DNA of 64,000 nucleotides. It comes from DATAEY01 sp045805565 (lineage in GTDB: Bacteria > Actinomycetota > Thermoleophilia > Solirubrobacterales > Solirubrobacteraceae). The notes below the pieces were generated by a model, which saw only the letters and a list, made by a program, of their open reading frames with translations, was not told where the DNA came from and did not search any database. The translations under genes were made by a program, and so were the position numbers. The DNA lies in NCBI GenBank assembly GCA_045805565.1, contig JBJMKZ010000047.1, forward strand, positions 73,759-137,758. Direction: 5' to 3'. Position 1 is the stretch's first letter, and each line of letters starts with the position of its first letter. This document shows positions 15,242 to 24,502 of this stretch, piece by piece.

Positions 15242-17089
15242 GTGGCTGACGCGACGCTGAAGAACTCGCTGCGAGGCCTGGCGGACCAGCTCGGCACCGC
15301 TGTCCCGTCCGCCGCCGCCGGAGTGGCCGAACGGCTCGTGGCGGCAGTGCCGGGCACCTCGGCGCTCGGGGGGGCCGTCGAGCAGGTCGGCCGCGCGGTC
15401 CCGGGCGCGACCGCGCTCGAGTCGGTGGGCACCCAGCTCAAGCGCCCCGAGCGCATCCTCCGGGCAGCTCGGCTGCTCGTCGAGGCGGGCGTGATCCGGC
15501 CGGAGCGGCCCGACCAGGCGATCGAGGCCGCGCGCGCGTTCCTCGGCCTCAGGATGACCCCCGCGTCGGGCTTCGTCGTGGCGGCGATTCGCTACCCGGA
15601 CGAGCCCGCCATCTGCGACGAGCGCGGGACGCTGACCTTCGCGGAGGTGGACCGCCGCACCAACGCGCTCGCGCGCGCCCTCGCCGATGCCGGCATCGAA
15701 CCTGACGACGGCGTGGCCATCATGTGCCGCGACCACCGCTGGTTCATCGAGGCCACCGTCGCGCTGTCTAAGCTCGGCGCCACCGCGCTCTTCTACAACA
15801 CCCAGTTCGCCGGCCCCCAGCTTCAGGAGGTGACCGAACGCGAGGACCCGGCGGCGATCATCCATGACGAGGAGTTCGCCGAGGTCATCGGCGAGGCGGC
15901 GGGCGACCGCCCGCGCTGGCTCGCGTGGCGCGACGGCGAGGACGCCGACGGCACCACGCTGGAGGAGCTGATCGAGGGGTCCGACGACTCCGACCTGCCG
16001 GCGCCCGACAACCCCGGCAACATCGTCCTGCTGACCTCCGGTAGCACGGGCACGCCGAAGGGGGCATCGCGCGGCCAGCCCGATGCCATCGACCCCATCG
16101 TGGCGCTCTTCTCGCGAATCCCGATGCGGGCGCGCGAGCCGACCGTCTTCGCCGCTCCGCTCTTCCACGCCTGGGGATTCGCCCACTTCAACCTCGGGCT
16201 GCTGCTCTCGTCGACGTACGTGCTGCGGCGGCGCTTCGATCCCGAGGCCACGCTGGCCGCGATCGACGAGCACGCGGCGACCACACTGGTGATCGTGCCG
16301 GTGATGATGCAGCGGATACTCGACCTCGACGACCGCAAGAGGCGGGAGCACGACATCTCGTCGCTGCGGGTGGTGGCCGCCAGCGGCGGCGCGCTGTCGG
16401 GCGACCTGGCCCAGCGCTGGATGGACGAGTTCGGCGACGACCTCTACAACCTCTACGGCTCGACGGAGGTGGCGTGGGCGACGATCGCCACCCCCGACGA
16501 GCTGCGGGCCGCCCCGGGTACGACCGGGTCGCCGCCCCCCGGCACCTCGATCAGGATCCTCGACGACGACAAGGACGAGCTGCCCGCCGGGGAGACCGGC
16601 GAGATCTACGTCGGCAACGAGATGTTGCTCGAGGGCTACACGAGCGGCGAGAGCGAGGAGGTCGTCGACGGCCACATGTCGACCGGCGACCTGGGCCATC
16701 TCGACGACCAGGGACGCCTGTTCATCGAGGGCCGCTCCGACGACATGATCGTCTCGGGCGGCGAGAACGTCTATCCCGAGGAGGTCGAGGAGACGCTCGA
16801 GAAGCACGAGCGCGTGTCCGAGGCGGCGGTGATCGGCGTCGAGGACGAGGAGTTCGGCGAGCGACTCAAGGCGTTCGTGGTCACCGAGGGCGACGTCTCC
16901 GAGGACGACCTCAAGTCGCACGTGAAGGGGAACCTGGCCAACTACAAGGTCCCGCGCGAGATCGAGTTCCTGGACGAGCTTCCGCGCAAGCCGCAGGGCA
17001 AGGTGGACAAGCAACGCCTCGCCGAGGAGAGCGAGGACGAAGACGAGGACTCGAGCGGCGAGGACGAGGACTCGAGCGGCGAAGGCTGA
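15242..17089 (+). CDS. AMP-binding acyl-CoA synthetase with N-terminal extension and acidic tail
   Basis: A member of the acyl-adenylate family that activates a fatty or aromatic acid with ATP and then CoA. The P-loop VLLTSGSTGTPKGA, the YGSTEVAWA loop, STGDLGHLDDQGRLFIEGRSDD hinge, GGENVYPEEVEE and the catalytic lysine region PRKPQGKVDK are all intact. Two additions are odd. A 110-residue lead contains a loosely repeated AAVPGTSALGGAVEQVG / RAVPGATALESVG. The last 20 residues are nearly all Glu, Asp and Ser (SEDEDEDSSGEDEDSSG). The start is GTG with a GAGAGAG ribosome site. Its 3' end faces that of the P450 gene 5 bp away. Confidence 0.9.
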   Translation: MADATLKNSLRGLADQLGTAVPSAAAGVAERLVAAVPGTSALGGAVEQVGRAVPGATALESVGTQLKRPERILRAARLLVEAGVIRPERPDQAIEAARAFLGLRMTPASGFVVAAIRYPDEPAICDERGTLTFAEVDRRTNALARALADAGIEPDDGVAIMCRDHRWFIEATVALSKLGATALFYNTQFAGPQLQEVTEREDPAAIIHDEEFAEVIGEAAGDRPRWLAWRDGEDADGTTLEELIEGSDDSDLPAPDNPGNIVLLTSGSTGTPKGASRGQPDAIDPIVALFSRIPMRAREPTVFAAPLFHAWGFAHFNLGLLLSSTYVLRRRFDPEATLAAIDEHAATTLVIVPVMMQRILDLDDRKRREHDISSLRVVAASGGALSGDLAQRWMDEFGDDLYNLYGSTEVAWATIATPDELRAAPGTTGSPPPGTSIRILDDDKDELPAGETGEIYVGNEMLLEGYTSGESEEVVDGHMSTGDLGHLDDQGRLFIEGRSDDMIVSGGENVYPEEVEETLEKHERVSEAAVIGVEDEEFGERLKAFVVTEGDVSEDDLKSHVKGNLANYKVPREIEFLDELPRKPQGKVDKQRLAEESEDEDEDSSGEDEDSSGEG

Positions 17090-17094
17090 GGGCG

Positions 17095-18324
17095 CTAAGG
17101 CGCCAGGCGCACCGGCAGCGTCTTGGGCTGGTTGAGGAACGCCGACTCGACGATCGTGGGCGTCCCGGCGAGCTCCATCGCCGGAAAACGGGCGAGCGTC
17201 TCCTCGAACAGGATCCGCAGCTCGAGCCGCGCGAGCGCCGTCCCCAGGCAGAAGTGCCGGCCGCCCGCGCCGAACGCCTGGTGCTCCGGGTTGCGGCGGA
17301 CGTCGAAGCGGTCCGGCTCGGCATGACGGGCCTCGTCCCGGTTGGACGAGACGTACCACATGACCACCTTGTCGCCCTCCCGGATGCGACCGCCGTGGAG
17401 CTCGGCGTCGCACGTCGCCGTTCGGCGGAAGTGGGCGAAGGCGGGGAACATCCGCAGCGACTCCTCCACCGCGCTGGGGATCAGCGACGGGTCGTCGAGC
17501 AGCAACCGGCGCTGGTCGGGGTGCTCCATCAGCGCCCGCATTCCGCTGCAGTAGGTCGCCTTGGTGCTGTCGTTGCCGGCGGCCACCAGGAGGAAGAACC
17601 CCATCACGATCTCGTGCTCCTGGAGCCGCTGACCGTCGACCTCGGCATGGACCAGCACGCTGGTCAGGTCGTCGGTCGGGTTCTCCCGGCGCTCGGCGAT
17701 CATCGCCCGGCAGCGTTCGAAGATCTCGGGAATGTCGTTCTCGACGACGCCCTCGATCCCGTGCGGGTTGAGATCCGGATCGCCGGCACCCAGGGTCGAG
17801 TTCATGAGGTTCGCCCACACCGCGTCGTCCTCCTCCGGGATCCCCATGAAGCTGCCGATCACGCGAGACACCACGGGCTGGGCGACGTCGGTGACCAGGT
17901 CGCAGGTGTCACGTCCCCGCAGCCCGTCGAGGACCTCGACGGCGATCGCCCGGATGGCGTCCTCGTGAGCGGCGATCCGCTTCGGGGTGAAGCCGGCCTG
18001 GAACAGCTGCTTGATGCGGTCGTGCTTGGGCGGATCCATGCCGATGAACATCGCCCGCACCAGCTCGGGCGGGAACACGGCGCTCACCGCGGTCACGCCG
18101 TGCTCCGACGAGTAGGTGGCCCAGTCGCGGCTGACCGCGTGGATGTCTTCGGCGGTGGTGACCGACCAGTACCCCGGTTCGGCGGGGTACTCGCTGATTC
18201 GCTGGGTCCAGTGGATCGGGCATTCGCGGCGCAGGCGGCGGAACAGTTCGTGCGGCGGCCCGTCCCGCCACAGCTCCCGCTCGGTGACCAGCAGGTTCTC
18301 GAGATCGCTGCCGACCGGCGTCAT
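17095..18324 (-). CDS. Cytochrome P450
   Basis: A 409-residue soluble bacterial P450, a haem monooxygenase. The I-helix oxygen-activating region reads LLVAAGNDSTKATY, the ExxR pair is in VEESLRMFPAFAHFRR, and the haem-binding loop is FGAGGRHFCLGTALARLEL with the Cys ligand near residue 350. The usual I-helix acid/alcohol pair is here Asn-Asp-Ser-Thr, so the acid is Asp. FIGMDPPKHDRIKQLFQAGFT is the conserved C-helix area. An ATG start at 18324 has CGGAGGTC upstream. No ferredoxin or reductase gene is adjacent. Convergent placement with the acyl-CoA synthetase hints at a lipid or terpenoid acid substrate, without proof. Confidence 0.95.
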   Translation of the reverse strand: MTPVGSDLENLLVTERELWRDGPPHELFRRLRRECPIHWTQRISEYPAEPGYWSVTTAEDIHAVSRDWATYSSEHGVTAVSAVFPPELVRAMFIGMDPPKHDRIKQLFQAGFTPKRIAAHEDAIRAIAVEVLDGLRGRDTCDLVTDVAQPVVSRVIGSFMGIPEEDDAVWANLMNSTLGAGDPDLNPHGIEGVVENDIPEIFERCRAMIAERRENPTDDLTSVLVHAEVDGQRLQEHEIVMGFFLLVAAGNDSTKATYCSGMRALMEHPDQRRLLLDDPSLIPSAVEESLRMFPAFAHFRRTATCDAELHGGRIREGDKVVMWYVSSNRDEARHAEPDRFDVRRNPEHQAFGAGGRHFCLGTALARLELRILFEETLARFPAMELAGTPTIVESAFLNQPKTLPVRLAP

Positions 18325-18446
18325 TTCGGACCTCCGTGACTCGCTGCGCGGGATGCCGTTGCGATGCTAGTGGTTCGCCGGGCGGGGGTCCGGGCGCGGG
18401 TTGCCGCGGCGGCGAGCCGGGGTATCCCTCCTCAGGTGAGAGAAGC

Positions 18447-19685
18447 GTGAAGCGGAGGGGGTCCGTCTGCGCGGTGCTCGTGGTGGCCGCAGTGGGCGCG
18501 GGCTGCGGCTCGAACCCGGAGGGCCACGGCTCCCGCACGCTCAACTGGTACGTGTTCAACGAGCCGGGCGGCGCGTACGACGCGGCGGTGAGCCGGTGCA
18601 ACCGACAAGCCCGCGGGCGTTACCGAATCAACTACGTTCGCCTGCCGACCGACGCCAACCAGCAGCGCGAGCTGCTGGTGCGGCGCCTCGCCGCCAAGGA
18701 TCCCAGCGTGGACATCGCCGGGCTCGACGTGATCTGGACGGCCGAGTTCGCCCAGGCCGGCTGGATCAGGCCCTGGACCGGGCGGCGCCGCGCCGAGGCG
18801 GTCCGGGACCGGCTGGCGGGGCCGCTGCGAACCGTCGAGTACCGCGGGAAGGTCTGGGCGGTCCCGTTCACCACCAACACCCAGCTGCTGTGGTACCGCA
18901 GGGACCGGATCCCGCCGCCCCCCGCCGACATCACCTGGGACCAGCTGATCGACCGGGCCTCCAGGCAGCACAGGGCCATCGAGGAGCAGGGCAACCAGTA
19001 CGAGGGCCTGACGGTATGGGTCAACGCGCTCATCCAGGGGGCCGGCAGCTCGATCGTCGACCAGCGCGGCGACGTGACCCTCGACCCACAGGCGACCGGG
19101 AGGGCGGCGCGGATCATCCGGCGGCTGGCGACCTCGCGGGCGGCGCCGCCCGGCCTGGCCACCAACAAGGAGGACGAAGCCCGGCTGGGCTTCGAGTCCG
19201 GGCGCTCCAACTACCAGCTCAACTACACGTTCATCTACGCCAGCGCCGCGAAGAAGAAGGGCTTCCAGCCCAACATCGGCTGGGCGCGCTACCCGCGCAC
19301 CGTCGCCGCCCGGCCGAGCCGACCGCCGCTGGGCGGCATCAACCTCGGTGTCGGCTCCTACACCAGGCACGCGGCGCTCGCATTCGACGCCGCTCTCTGC
19401 CTCGCCCAACCCGCCAACCAGGCGATCGCCTCCGAGAGGGGAGGCCTGCCGCCCACCTCGCAGGCGGTCTACCGGGATCCCAAGGTCCGAAAGGCGTTCC
19501 CGTTCTCGGACCTGCTTCGGACCTCGATCCAGGACGGCGGCCCCCGCCCGGTCGCTCCGGCCTACGGCGACATCTCCCTGGCGATCCAGAAGACCTTCCA
19601 CCCCGAGAGCCAGATCGACCCCAATGCCGTCGTGGCCAAGCTGCGGTCGCGCCTGGCCAAGGCCGCCCAGGGCAGGATCTTCTGA
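18447..19685 (+). CDS. Sugar ABC transporter substrate-binding lipoprotein (LpqY/MalE-like)
   Basis: The extracytoplasmic binding protein of the sugar importer encoded by the next three genes. It has a lipoprotein leader (VKRRGSVCAVLVVAAVGAGC) with the lipobox VGAGC, so it is anchored to the membrane. LNWYVFNEPGGAYDAA begins the mature fold; VDIAGLDVIWTAEFAQAGWI and AVPFTTNTQLLWYR are typical of family 1 sugar-binding proteins (trehalose/maltose class). The start is GTG at 18447; the longer open frame upstream lacks signal character. Its stop overlaps the ATG of the first permease gene by one base. The closest recognisable system is the LpqY-SugABC trehalose importer, but the substrate here is not proven. 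Confidence 0.85.
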   Translation: MKRRGSVCAVLVVAAVGAGCGSNPEGHGSRTLNWYVFNEPGGAYDAAVSRCNRQARGRYRINYVRLPTDANQQRELLVRRLAAKDPSVDIAGLDVIWTAEFAQAGWIRPWTGRRRAEAVRDRLAGPLRTVEYRGKVWAVPFTTNTQLLWYRRDRIPPPPADITWDQLIDRASRQHRAIEEQGNQYEGLTVWVNALIQGAGSSIVDQRGDVTLDPQATGRAARIIRRLATSRAAPPGLATNKEDEARLGFESGRSNYQLNYTFIYASAAKKKGFQPNIGWARYPRTVAARPSRPPLGGINLGVGSYTRHAALAFDAALCLAQPANQAIASERGGLPPTSQAVYRDPKVRKAFPFSDLLRTSIQDGGPRPVAPAYGDISLAIQKTFHPESQIDPNAVVAKLRSRLAKAAQGRIF

Positions 19686-20620
19686 TGGAGGGCGCGCGGC
19701 TGCAGTCACCGACCGCCGGCGGACGGCCCGGCGGGCTGACCGAGCGCGCCCGCGCGGAGCGAAGGCTGGCATGGGCGCTCTGCGCCCCCGCCGTCGTCAC
19801 GATGCTTCTGGTCACCGGCTATCCGATCGGATACGCCGTCTACCTCTCGCTTCAGAAGCTCGACCTCCGCTTCCCCGCGGAGCGGAGGTTCGTGGGGCTC
19901 TCGAACTACCTCGACGTGCTCGGCTCGAGCACCTGGTGGGGAGACGTGTGGAACACGACGATCATCACCGTCCTGTCGGTGGGCCTCGAGCTGGTGCTCG
20001 GGATGGCGATCGCGATGGTGATGCACCGAGCCATCTTCGGCCGCGGGCCGGTGCGGGCGGCGATCCTCATTCCCTACGGGATCGTGACCGTGGTGGCCGC
20101 CTTCGCCTGGCGCTATGCCTTCGATCCGGCCAGCGGCTTCGTGCAGGGGCTGCCGTTGGTGTCGGACACCGCCGCGCCGCTGACCGAGCGGTCCGGATCG
20201 TTCGCGGTGATCATCCTCACCGAGGTCTGGAAGACGACTCCGTTCATGGCGCTGCTGCTGCTGGCCGGGCTGGCGCTGGTGCCGGACGAACTGCACGAGG
20301 CGGCCAAGGTGGACGGCGCCAACGCGATCCAGCGCTTCTTCCGCATCACCCTGCCGCTCATGCGACCGGCCATCCTGGTGGCCCTGCTGTTTCGCACGCT
20401 CGACGCGTTCCGGGTCTTCGACACCGTGTTCATCCAGACGCAGGGCGCCAACGGCACGGAGACGGTGTCGATCCTGGGCTACAACCTGCTGATCAACCGC
20501 GTCAACCTCGGCGTCGGCTCGGCGGTCTCGGTGCTCATCTTCATCTCCGTGCTGCTGATCGCCTTCGTCTTCGTGAAGGTGCTCGGCACCAGCACCGCGC
20601 AGCAGAGAGGCGAGGCGTAG
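19685..20620 (+). CDS. Sugar ABC transporter permease (MalF/SugA-like)
   Basis: A 311-residue inner-membrane permease with six hydrophobic segments (first WALCAPAVVTMLLVTGYPIG, last VLIFISVLLIAFVFVKVL). The cytoplasmic loop that docks on the ATPase is visible as HEAAKVDGANAIQRFFRITL (the EAA motif, EAA-x3-G). It starts at an ATG that overlaps the stop of the binding-protein gene by one base, and the next permease follows after 3 bp. The genes therefore form one transcription unit. Confidence 0.93.
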   Translation: MEGARLQSPTAGGRPGGLTERARAERRLAWALCAPAVVTMLLVTGYPIGYAVYLSLQKLDLRFPAERRFVGLSNYLDVLGSSTWWGDVWNTTIITVLSVGLELVLGMAIAMVMHRAIFGRGPVRAAILIPYGIVTVVAAFAWRYAFDPASGFVQGLPLVSDTAAPLTERSGSFAVIILTEVWKTTPFMALLLLAGLALVPDELHEAAKVDGANAIQRFFRITLPLMRPAILVALLFRTLDAFRVFDTVFIQTQGANGTETVSILGYNLLINRVNLGVGSAVSVLIFISVLLIAFVFVKVLGTSTAQQRGEA

Positions 20621-20623
20621 CCG

Positions 20624-21454
20624 ATGTCCGGCGCGCGGCGCGAGCGGGTGCTGTGGCTGCTCGGGATCCTGGTGGTCGTTCTCTACGCACTCGTCCCGGT
20701 GATGTGGATGATCTCGCTCTCGCTGAAGCCCGGCGACCAGCTGTCCGACGGCAGGTTCCTGCCCCAGAGCTTGTCGCTGGCCAACTACGAGTCGATCTTC
20801 TCGAGCACCCTGTTCATCAGGCCGCTGGTGAACTCGCTGGGGGTGGCGGGGATAGCCACCCTGCTCGCGATCCTGCTCGCCTCCATGGCGGCATACGCGC
20901 TGTCGCGCCTCGACTTTCCCGGCAAGACGCTGATCCTCTCGGGCGCGCTGGCGGTGGCGATGTTCCCCCCGATCTCGATCGTGGGCTCGCTGTTCGACAT
21001 CTGGCGGGCCATCGGCCTCTACGACACATGGCCGGGGCTGATCATCCCCTACATGACCTTCACGCTTCCGCTGGCCATCTACACCCTGTCGGCGTTCTTC
21101 AGGGAGATTCCCTGGGAGCTGGAGCAGGCCGCCCAGGTGGACGGCGCGACGCCTTTCCAGGCCTTCCGCAAGGTGATCGTCCCGCTCGCCGCCCCGGGGG
21201 TGTTCACCGCCGCGATCCTGGTCTTCATCTTCGCCTGGAACGACTTCATCTTCGCCAACACGCTGACCTCGACCGACAATGCCCGCACCGTGCCGGCGGC
21301 ACTGGCGTTCTTCACCGGCGAGTCGCAGTTCGAGCAGCCGATCGGTGCCATCTCCGCCGCCGCGGTGGTGGTGACCGTCCCGATCATCGTCATGGTCCTG
21401 ATCTTCCAGCGCCGCATCGTGGCCGGGCTCACCGCCGGCGCCGTGAAGGGATAG
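20624..21454 (+). CDS. Sugar ABC transporter permease (MalG/SugB-like)
   Basis: The second permease, 276 residues, six hydrophobic segments beginning with [20 protein letters not shown]. The ATPase-docking EAA loop reads [20 protein letters not shown]. The family-typical [14 protein letters not shown] stretch precedes the last helices. The order binding protein, MalF-type, MalG-type, ATPase is the one seen in LpqY-SugABC-like loci. It is 3 bp after the first permease and 13 bp before the ATPase gene, which has its own GAGGAGG ribosome site. Confidence 0.93.
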   Translation: MSGARRERVLWLLGILVVVLYALVPVMWMISLSLKPGDQLSDGRFLPQSLSLANYESIFSSTLFIRPLVNSLGVAGIATLLAILLASMAAYALSRLDFPGKTLILSGALAVAMFPPISIVGSLFDIWRAIGLYDTWPGLIIPYMTFTLPLAIYTLSAFFREIPWELEQAAQVDGATPFQAFRKVIVPLAAPGVFTAAILVFIFAWNDFIFANTLTSTDNARTVPAALAFFTGESQFEQPIGAISAAAVVVTVPIIVMVLIFQRRIVAGLTAGAVKG

Positions 21455-21467
21455 AGGAGGTAGCCAG

Positions 21468-22637
21468 ATGGCCGAGATCACGCTCGACCAGGTCACCAAG
21501 CGGTATCCCGATGGCTACGAGGCCGTCAAGGGCATGAACCTCGACATCGCCGACGGCGAGTTCGTGATCCTCGTCGGTCCTTCCGGGTGCGGCAAGTCCA
21601 CCGCTCTGCGGATGGTCGCCGGCCTCGAGGACATCACCGAGGGCGAGCTGAAGATCGGCGGCCAGGTCGTCAACCAGAAGGCGCCCAAGGACCGCGACGT
21701 CGCCATGGTCTTCCAGAACTACGCCCTGTATCCGCACATGAGCGTGCGCGACAACATGGGGTTCGCCCTCAAGCTCAAGGGCGTGGACCGGGACGAGATC
21801 GACCGCAAGGTCGAGGAGGCCGCCCGCATCCTCGACCTCGTCCCCCATCTGGACCGCAAACCCGCCCAGCTGTCCGGCGGCCAGCGCCAGCGGGTGGCGA
21901 TGGGACGGGCGATCGTGCGCGATCCCGCCGCCTTCCTGATGGACGAGCCGCTCTCCAATCTCGACGCCAAGCTGCGCGTGCAGATGCGCACCGAGGTCTC
22001 CCGGATCCAGAGCCGGCTCGGCACCACCACCATCTACGTCACCCACGACCAGACCGAGGCCATGACGCTCGGCGACCGGGTCGCGGTCATGCGACAGGGA
22101 ACGCTCCAGCAGGTGGGCACGCCGATGGAGCTCTACACCCGGCCGACCAACCTGTTCGTGGCCGGGTTCATCGGCTCGCCGGCGATGAACTTCATGCCGG
22201 CCGGTGTCGAGGACGAGTCGCTGAGGCTGCCGATAGGCGCGGTCCCCCTCGCGCGCGAGGCGCGCGACAGGGTGGGCGGACGCTCCCTGATCGCCGGCGT
22301 GCGGCCCGAGAACTTCGAGGACGCCGCGCTGGTCGGCGAGGCGCGCGACCGCGGGAGCACATTCCGGGCCCACATCGAGGTTCTCGAGTCGATGGGATCC
22401 GAGCTCTACGCCCACTTCACGGTCGACACCGACCAGCACATGGAGTCGCCGCAGCTGCGCGAGCTGGCGCAGGACGCCGGCACCGAGGAGGTCCCCTCGA
22501 GCGGCGAGGGGGGGCGGATCGTGGCGCGTCTGGACCCGGCCAGTCGGGTCAGGGAGGGTCAGGAGGCGGAGCTGTGGGTGGACGCCACCCGGGTCCACCT
22601 GTTCGATGCCGACAGCGGCGAGAGCCTCACGGGCTGA
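21468..22637 (+). CDS. Sugar ABC transporter ATPase (MalK/UgpC/SugC-like)
   Basis: The energising subunit, 389 residues. Walker A is GPSGCGKSTALRM, the Q-loop is VFQNYALYPHMSV, the signature is LSGGQRQRVAMGRAI, Walker B is AFLMDEPLSNLDAKL and the H-loop is TIYVTHDQTEA. The C-terminal 130 residues form the MalK-type regulatory domain (FIGSPAMNFMPAGV, GVRPENFEDA, VDATRVHLFDADSG). This completes the importer that starts at 18447. Regulatory domains of this class can sit on several sugar transporters, so the ATPase may be shared. No sugar-cleaving enzyme is next to the operon. Confidence 0.95.
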   Translation: MAEITLDQVTKRYPDGYEAVKGMNLDIADGEFVILVGPSGCGKSTALRMVAGLEDITEGELKIGGQVVNQKAPKDRDVAMVFQNYALYPHMSVRDNMGFALKLKGVDRDEIDRKVEEAARILDLVPHLDRKPAQLSGGQRQRVAMGRAIVRDPAAFLMDEPLSNLDAKLRVQMRTEVSRIQSRLGTTTIYVTHDQTEAMTLGDRVAVMRQGTLQQVGTPMELYTRPTNLFVAGFIGSPAMNFMPAGVEDESLRLPIGAVPLAREARDRVGGRSLIAGVRPENFEDAALVGEARDRGSTFRAHIEVLESMGSELYAHFTVDTDQHMESPQLRELAQDAGTEEVPSSGEGGRIVARLDPASRVREGQEAELWVDATRVHLFDADSGESLTG

Positions 22638-22822
22638 GCCCGCGACGCAGCCGCCGCACCATCGTGTTCTCGTCCGCCGAGGGGCGCTCGAGCTCCTGGG
22701 CGCAGGCGCTCGCCCGCCGCGTCGGGCGTAGGCGAGAGCGGCGGCGACCGACCCCGGGGCTCGATGCCTCCGGCTCCGACCCGGCCGTGTAGCGTGGCGA
22801 TGAACCACCGGTTCGCGCGCCG

Positions 22823-24220
22823 ATGATCTTTCGCCAGCTCCCCCACGACGACCTGGGTTGTGCCTCCTACCTCGTGGGGGACGACGGCGCCGGGGTCGCG
22901 GCGGTCGTGGATCCCAAGTTCGAGATCGACGAGTATCTCCAGCTGGCCCGCTACTTCGGGGTGTCGATCGAGCACATCCTCGAGACCCACAATCACGCCG
23001 ACCACGTCTCCGGCCACGGGCGGCTGGCGGCGGCCACCGGGGCGACCATCCACATCCACCGCGAGGCGGGCGCCGGCTATGCCCATGAGGCGTTCGACGA
23101 CGGCTGGGAGCTGGAGCTGGGCGCCTGCCGCATACGCGCCATCCACACCCCGGGCCATCGCCCCGAGCACACGGCGTTCGCGCTGATCGACACCCGGCGC
23201 GGAGACCAGCCGTGGGCGCTGCTCACCGGCGACAGCCTGTTCGTGAACGACGTGGCGCGCCCCGACCTGGCGATCGACAAGGCGGACGGCGCGCGAGCGA
23301 TCTTCCACAGCCTGCACGACAAGCTGCTCGAACTGCCCGGAGAGACGGAGGTCTGGCCCGGCCATCTGGGCGGCTCGCTGTGCGGAGGGCCGGGCATGGA
23401 CATGAAGGTCTCCTCGACCCTGGCCTTCGAGCGCGCCCACAACGAGCTCCTGGGCGAAACCGACGAAGCGCGCTTCGTGACGCGCGTGACCGCCGGCCTG
23501 GGCCCCCAGCCGCCCAACTTCCAGGCGATCGTGGAGCTCAACCGGGGCGAGCTGCTGACCGAGGGAGTGGACGTCCTCCCGCTCACCCCACGCCAGCTCG
23601 AGCACCGGCGGGCCGAGGGAGCCCTGATCGTGGACGCCCGGACCGACCTCCAGTTCGACGAGGCCCACATACCGGGCGCGGTCTTCATTCCGGCGGTGCA
23701 GGCGGGCTTCGGCACCCGGCTGGCCTGGCTCGCCGACCGCGATCAGCAGATCGTCCTGGTGGGACGCGACGACCAGGATGCGCGCCGGGCCGCGAGCCTG
23801 GCCTTGTCGGTGGGCATCCGCCGCCTAGCGGGCTTCCTTGCCGGCGGCATGACCGAGTGGCGGCGCGAGAAGCGCCCGGTGGAGCGTGTCGAGCGGCTGG
23901 AGCTCGAGGAGCTGCATGACCGGTCGGTCGGCGATCCGTCCATGCAGATGCTCGACGTGCGCGAGCAGGGCGAGCGCGACCGGGGCTACATACCCGGCTC
24001 GCGGTTCGAGCCCTGGCACGACATCGACGGCGTCACCGACGGCGTCGACCCACGGCGCCCGCTGGCCGTGCTGTGCAGCTCCGGCCAGCGGGCGGCCGTG
24101 GCGGCGAGCCTGCTACAGCGCCACGGCGCCACGCAGGTCCTGCACGTGGTCGACGGCGGAGTGCCGGAGTGGGAGAGGCTCGGCTACCCGATCGAGAGGC
24201 CCGACCGGGCGGCCGACTGA
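22823..24220 (+). CDS. Metallo-beta-lactamase-fold hydrolase fused to two rhodanese domains
   Basis: A 465-residue sulfur-metabolism-type protein. Residues 1-240 form a metallo-beta-lactamase fold of the ETHE1/glyoxalase II kind: THNHADHVSGHG (metal motif), HTPGHRPEHT, LTGDSLFVND and VWPGHLGGSLCGG. ETHE1-type enzymes oxidise glutathione persulfide. Two rhodanese domains follow. The first (VDARTDLQFDEAHIPGA ... IVLVGRDDQDARR) lacks the active-site cysteine, which is a glycine/arginine loop here. The second (MLDVREQGERDRGYIPGSR ... VLCSSGQRAAVAA) keeps it. So only the second could carry persulfide. The gene stands alone after a 185-bp gap with no recognisable ribosome site. Confidence 0.88.
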   Translation: MIFRQLPHDDLGCASYLVGDDGAGVAAVVDPKFEIDEYLQLARYFGVSIEHILETHNHADHVSGHGRLAAATGATIHIHREAGAGYAHEAFDDGWELELGACRIRAIHTPGHRPEHTAFALIDTRRGDQPWALLTGDSLFVNDVARPDLAIDKADGARAIFHSLHDKLLELPGETEVWPGHLGGSLCGGPGMDMKVSSTLAFERAHNELLGETDEARFVTRVTAGLGPQPPNFQAIVELNRGELLTEGVDVLPLTPRQLEHRRAEGALIVDARTDLQFDEAHIPGAVFIPAVQAGFGTRLAWLADRDQQIVLVGRDDQDARRAASLALSVGIRRLAGFLAGGMTEWRREKRPVERVERLELEELHDRSVGDPSMQMLDVREQGERDRGYIPGSRFEPWHDIDGVTDGVDPRRPLAVLCSSGQRAAVAASLLQRHGATQVLHVVDGGVPEWERLGYPIERPDRAAD

Positions 24221-24235
24221 CCGGAGCCCGGCCTC

Positions 24236-24409
24236 TCAGCCCTTTCCGGCGACGTCCTTCGCCTTGTCGGAGGCGTCGTCGACCTTGTCCTTCACGGTCC
24301 CGGTCGCACGGTCGACCTTGCCCTCGCGCTTGAGGCCCTTGTCGTCGGTCAGGTCGCCGCCCGCCTCCTTCACGCGGCCCTTGGCTTCATCGACCTTTCC
24401 ATCGCTCAT
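24236..24409 (-). CDS. CsbD-family small stress protein
   Basis: A 57-residue, highly charged protein without cysteines or hydrophobic segments. The CsbD pattern is visible: KVDEAKGRVKEAGGDLTDD, then GKVDRATGTVKDKVDDASDKAKD. CsbD proteins are induced by general stress in many bacteria, and their molecular role is unknown. The inner ATG at 24409 is chosen because AAAGGAG lies at the right distance upstream; a longer frame starting at 24436 has no ribosome site. The gene ends 15 bp from the convergent rhodanese-protein gene. Confidence 0.88.
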   Translation of the reverse strand: MSDGKVDEAKGRVKEAGGDLTDDKGLKREGKVDRATGTVKDKVDDASDKAKDVAGKG

Positions 24410-24502
24410 GAATCGCTCCTTTCGCTCGGTGTCCATCGGCTACCCGCTGGGGGCGCGATCCATTCCCTTCGCGCCCCGGGGGCTCGGGCCGGCCTCGCCC
24501 GC

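Noticed and set aside
18596..20620. Very long frame covering the binding-protein gene and the first permease
   Set aside because: Only the part from ATG 19685 is the permease. The first 363 codons are a frame-shifted shadow of the binding-protein gene.
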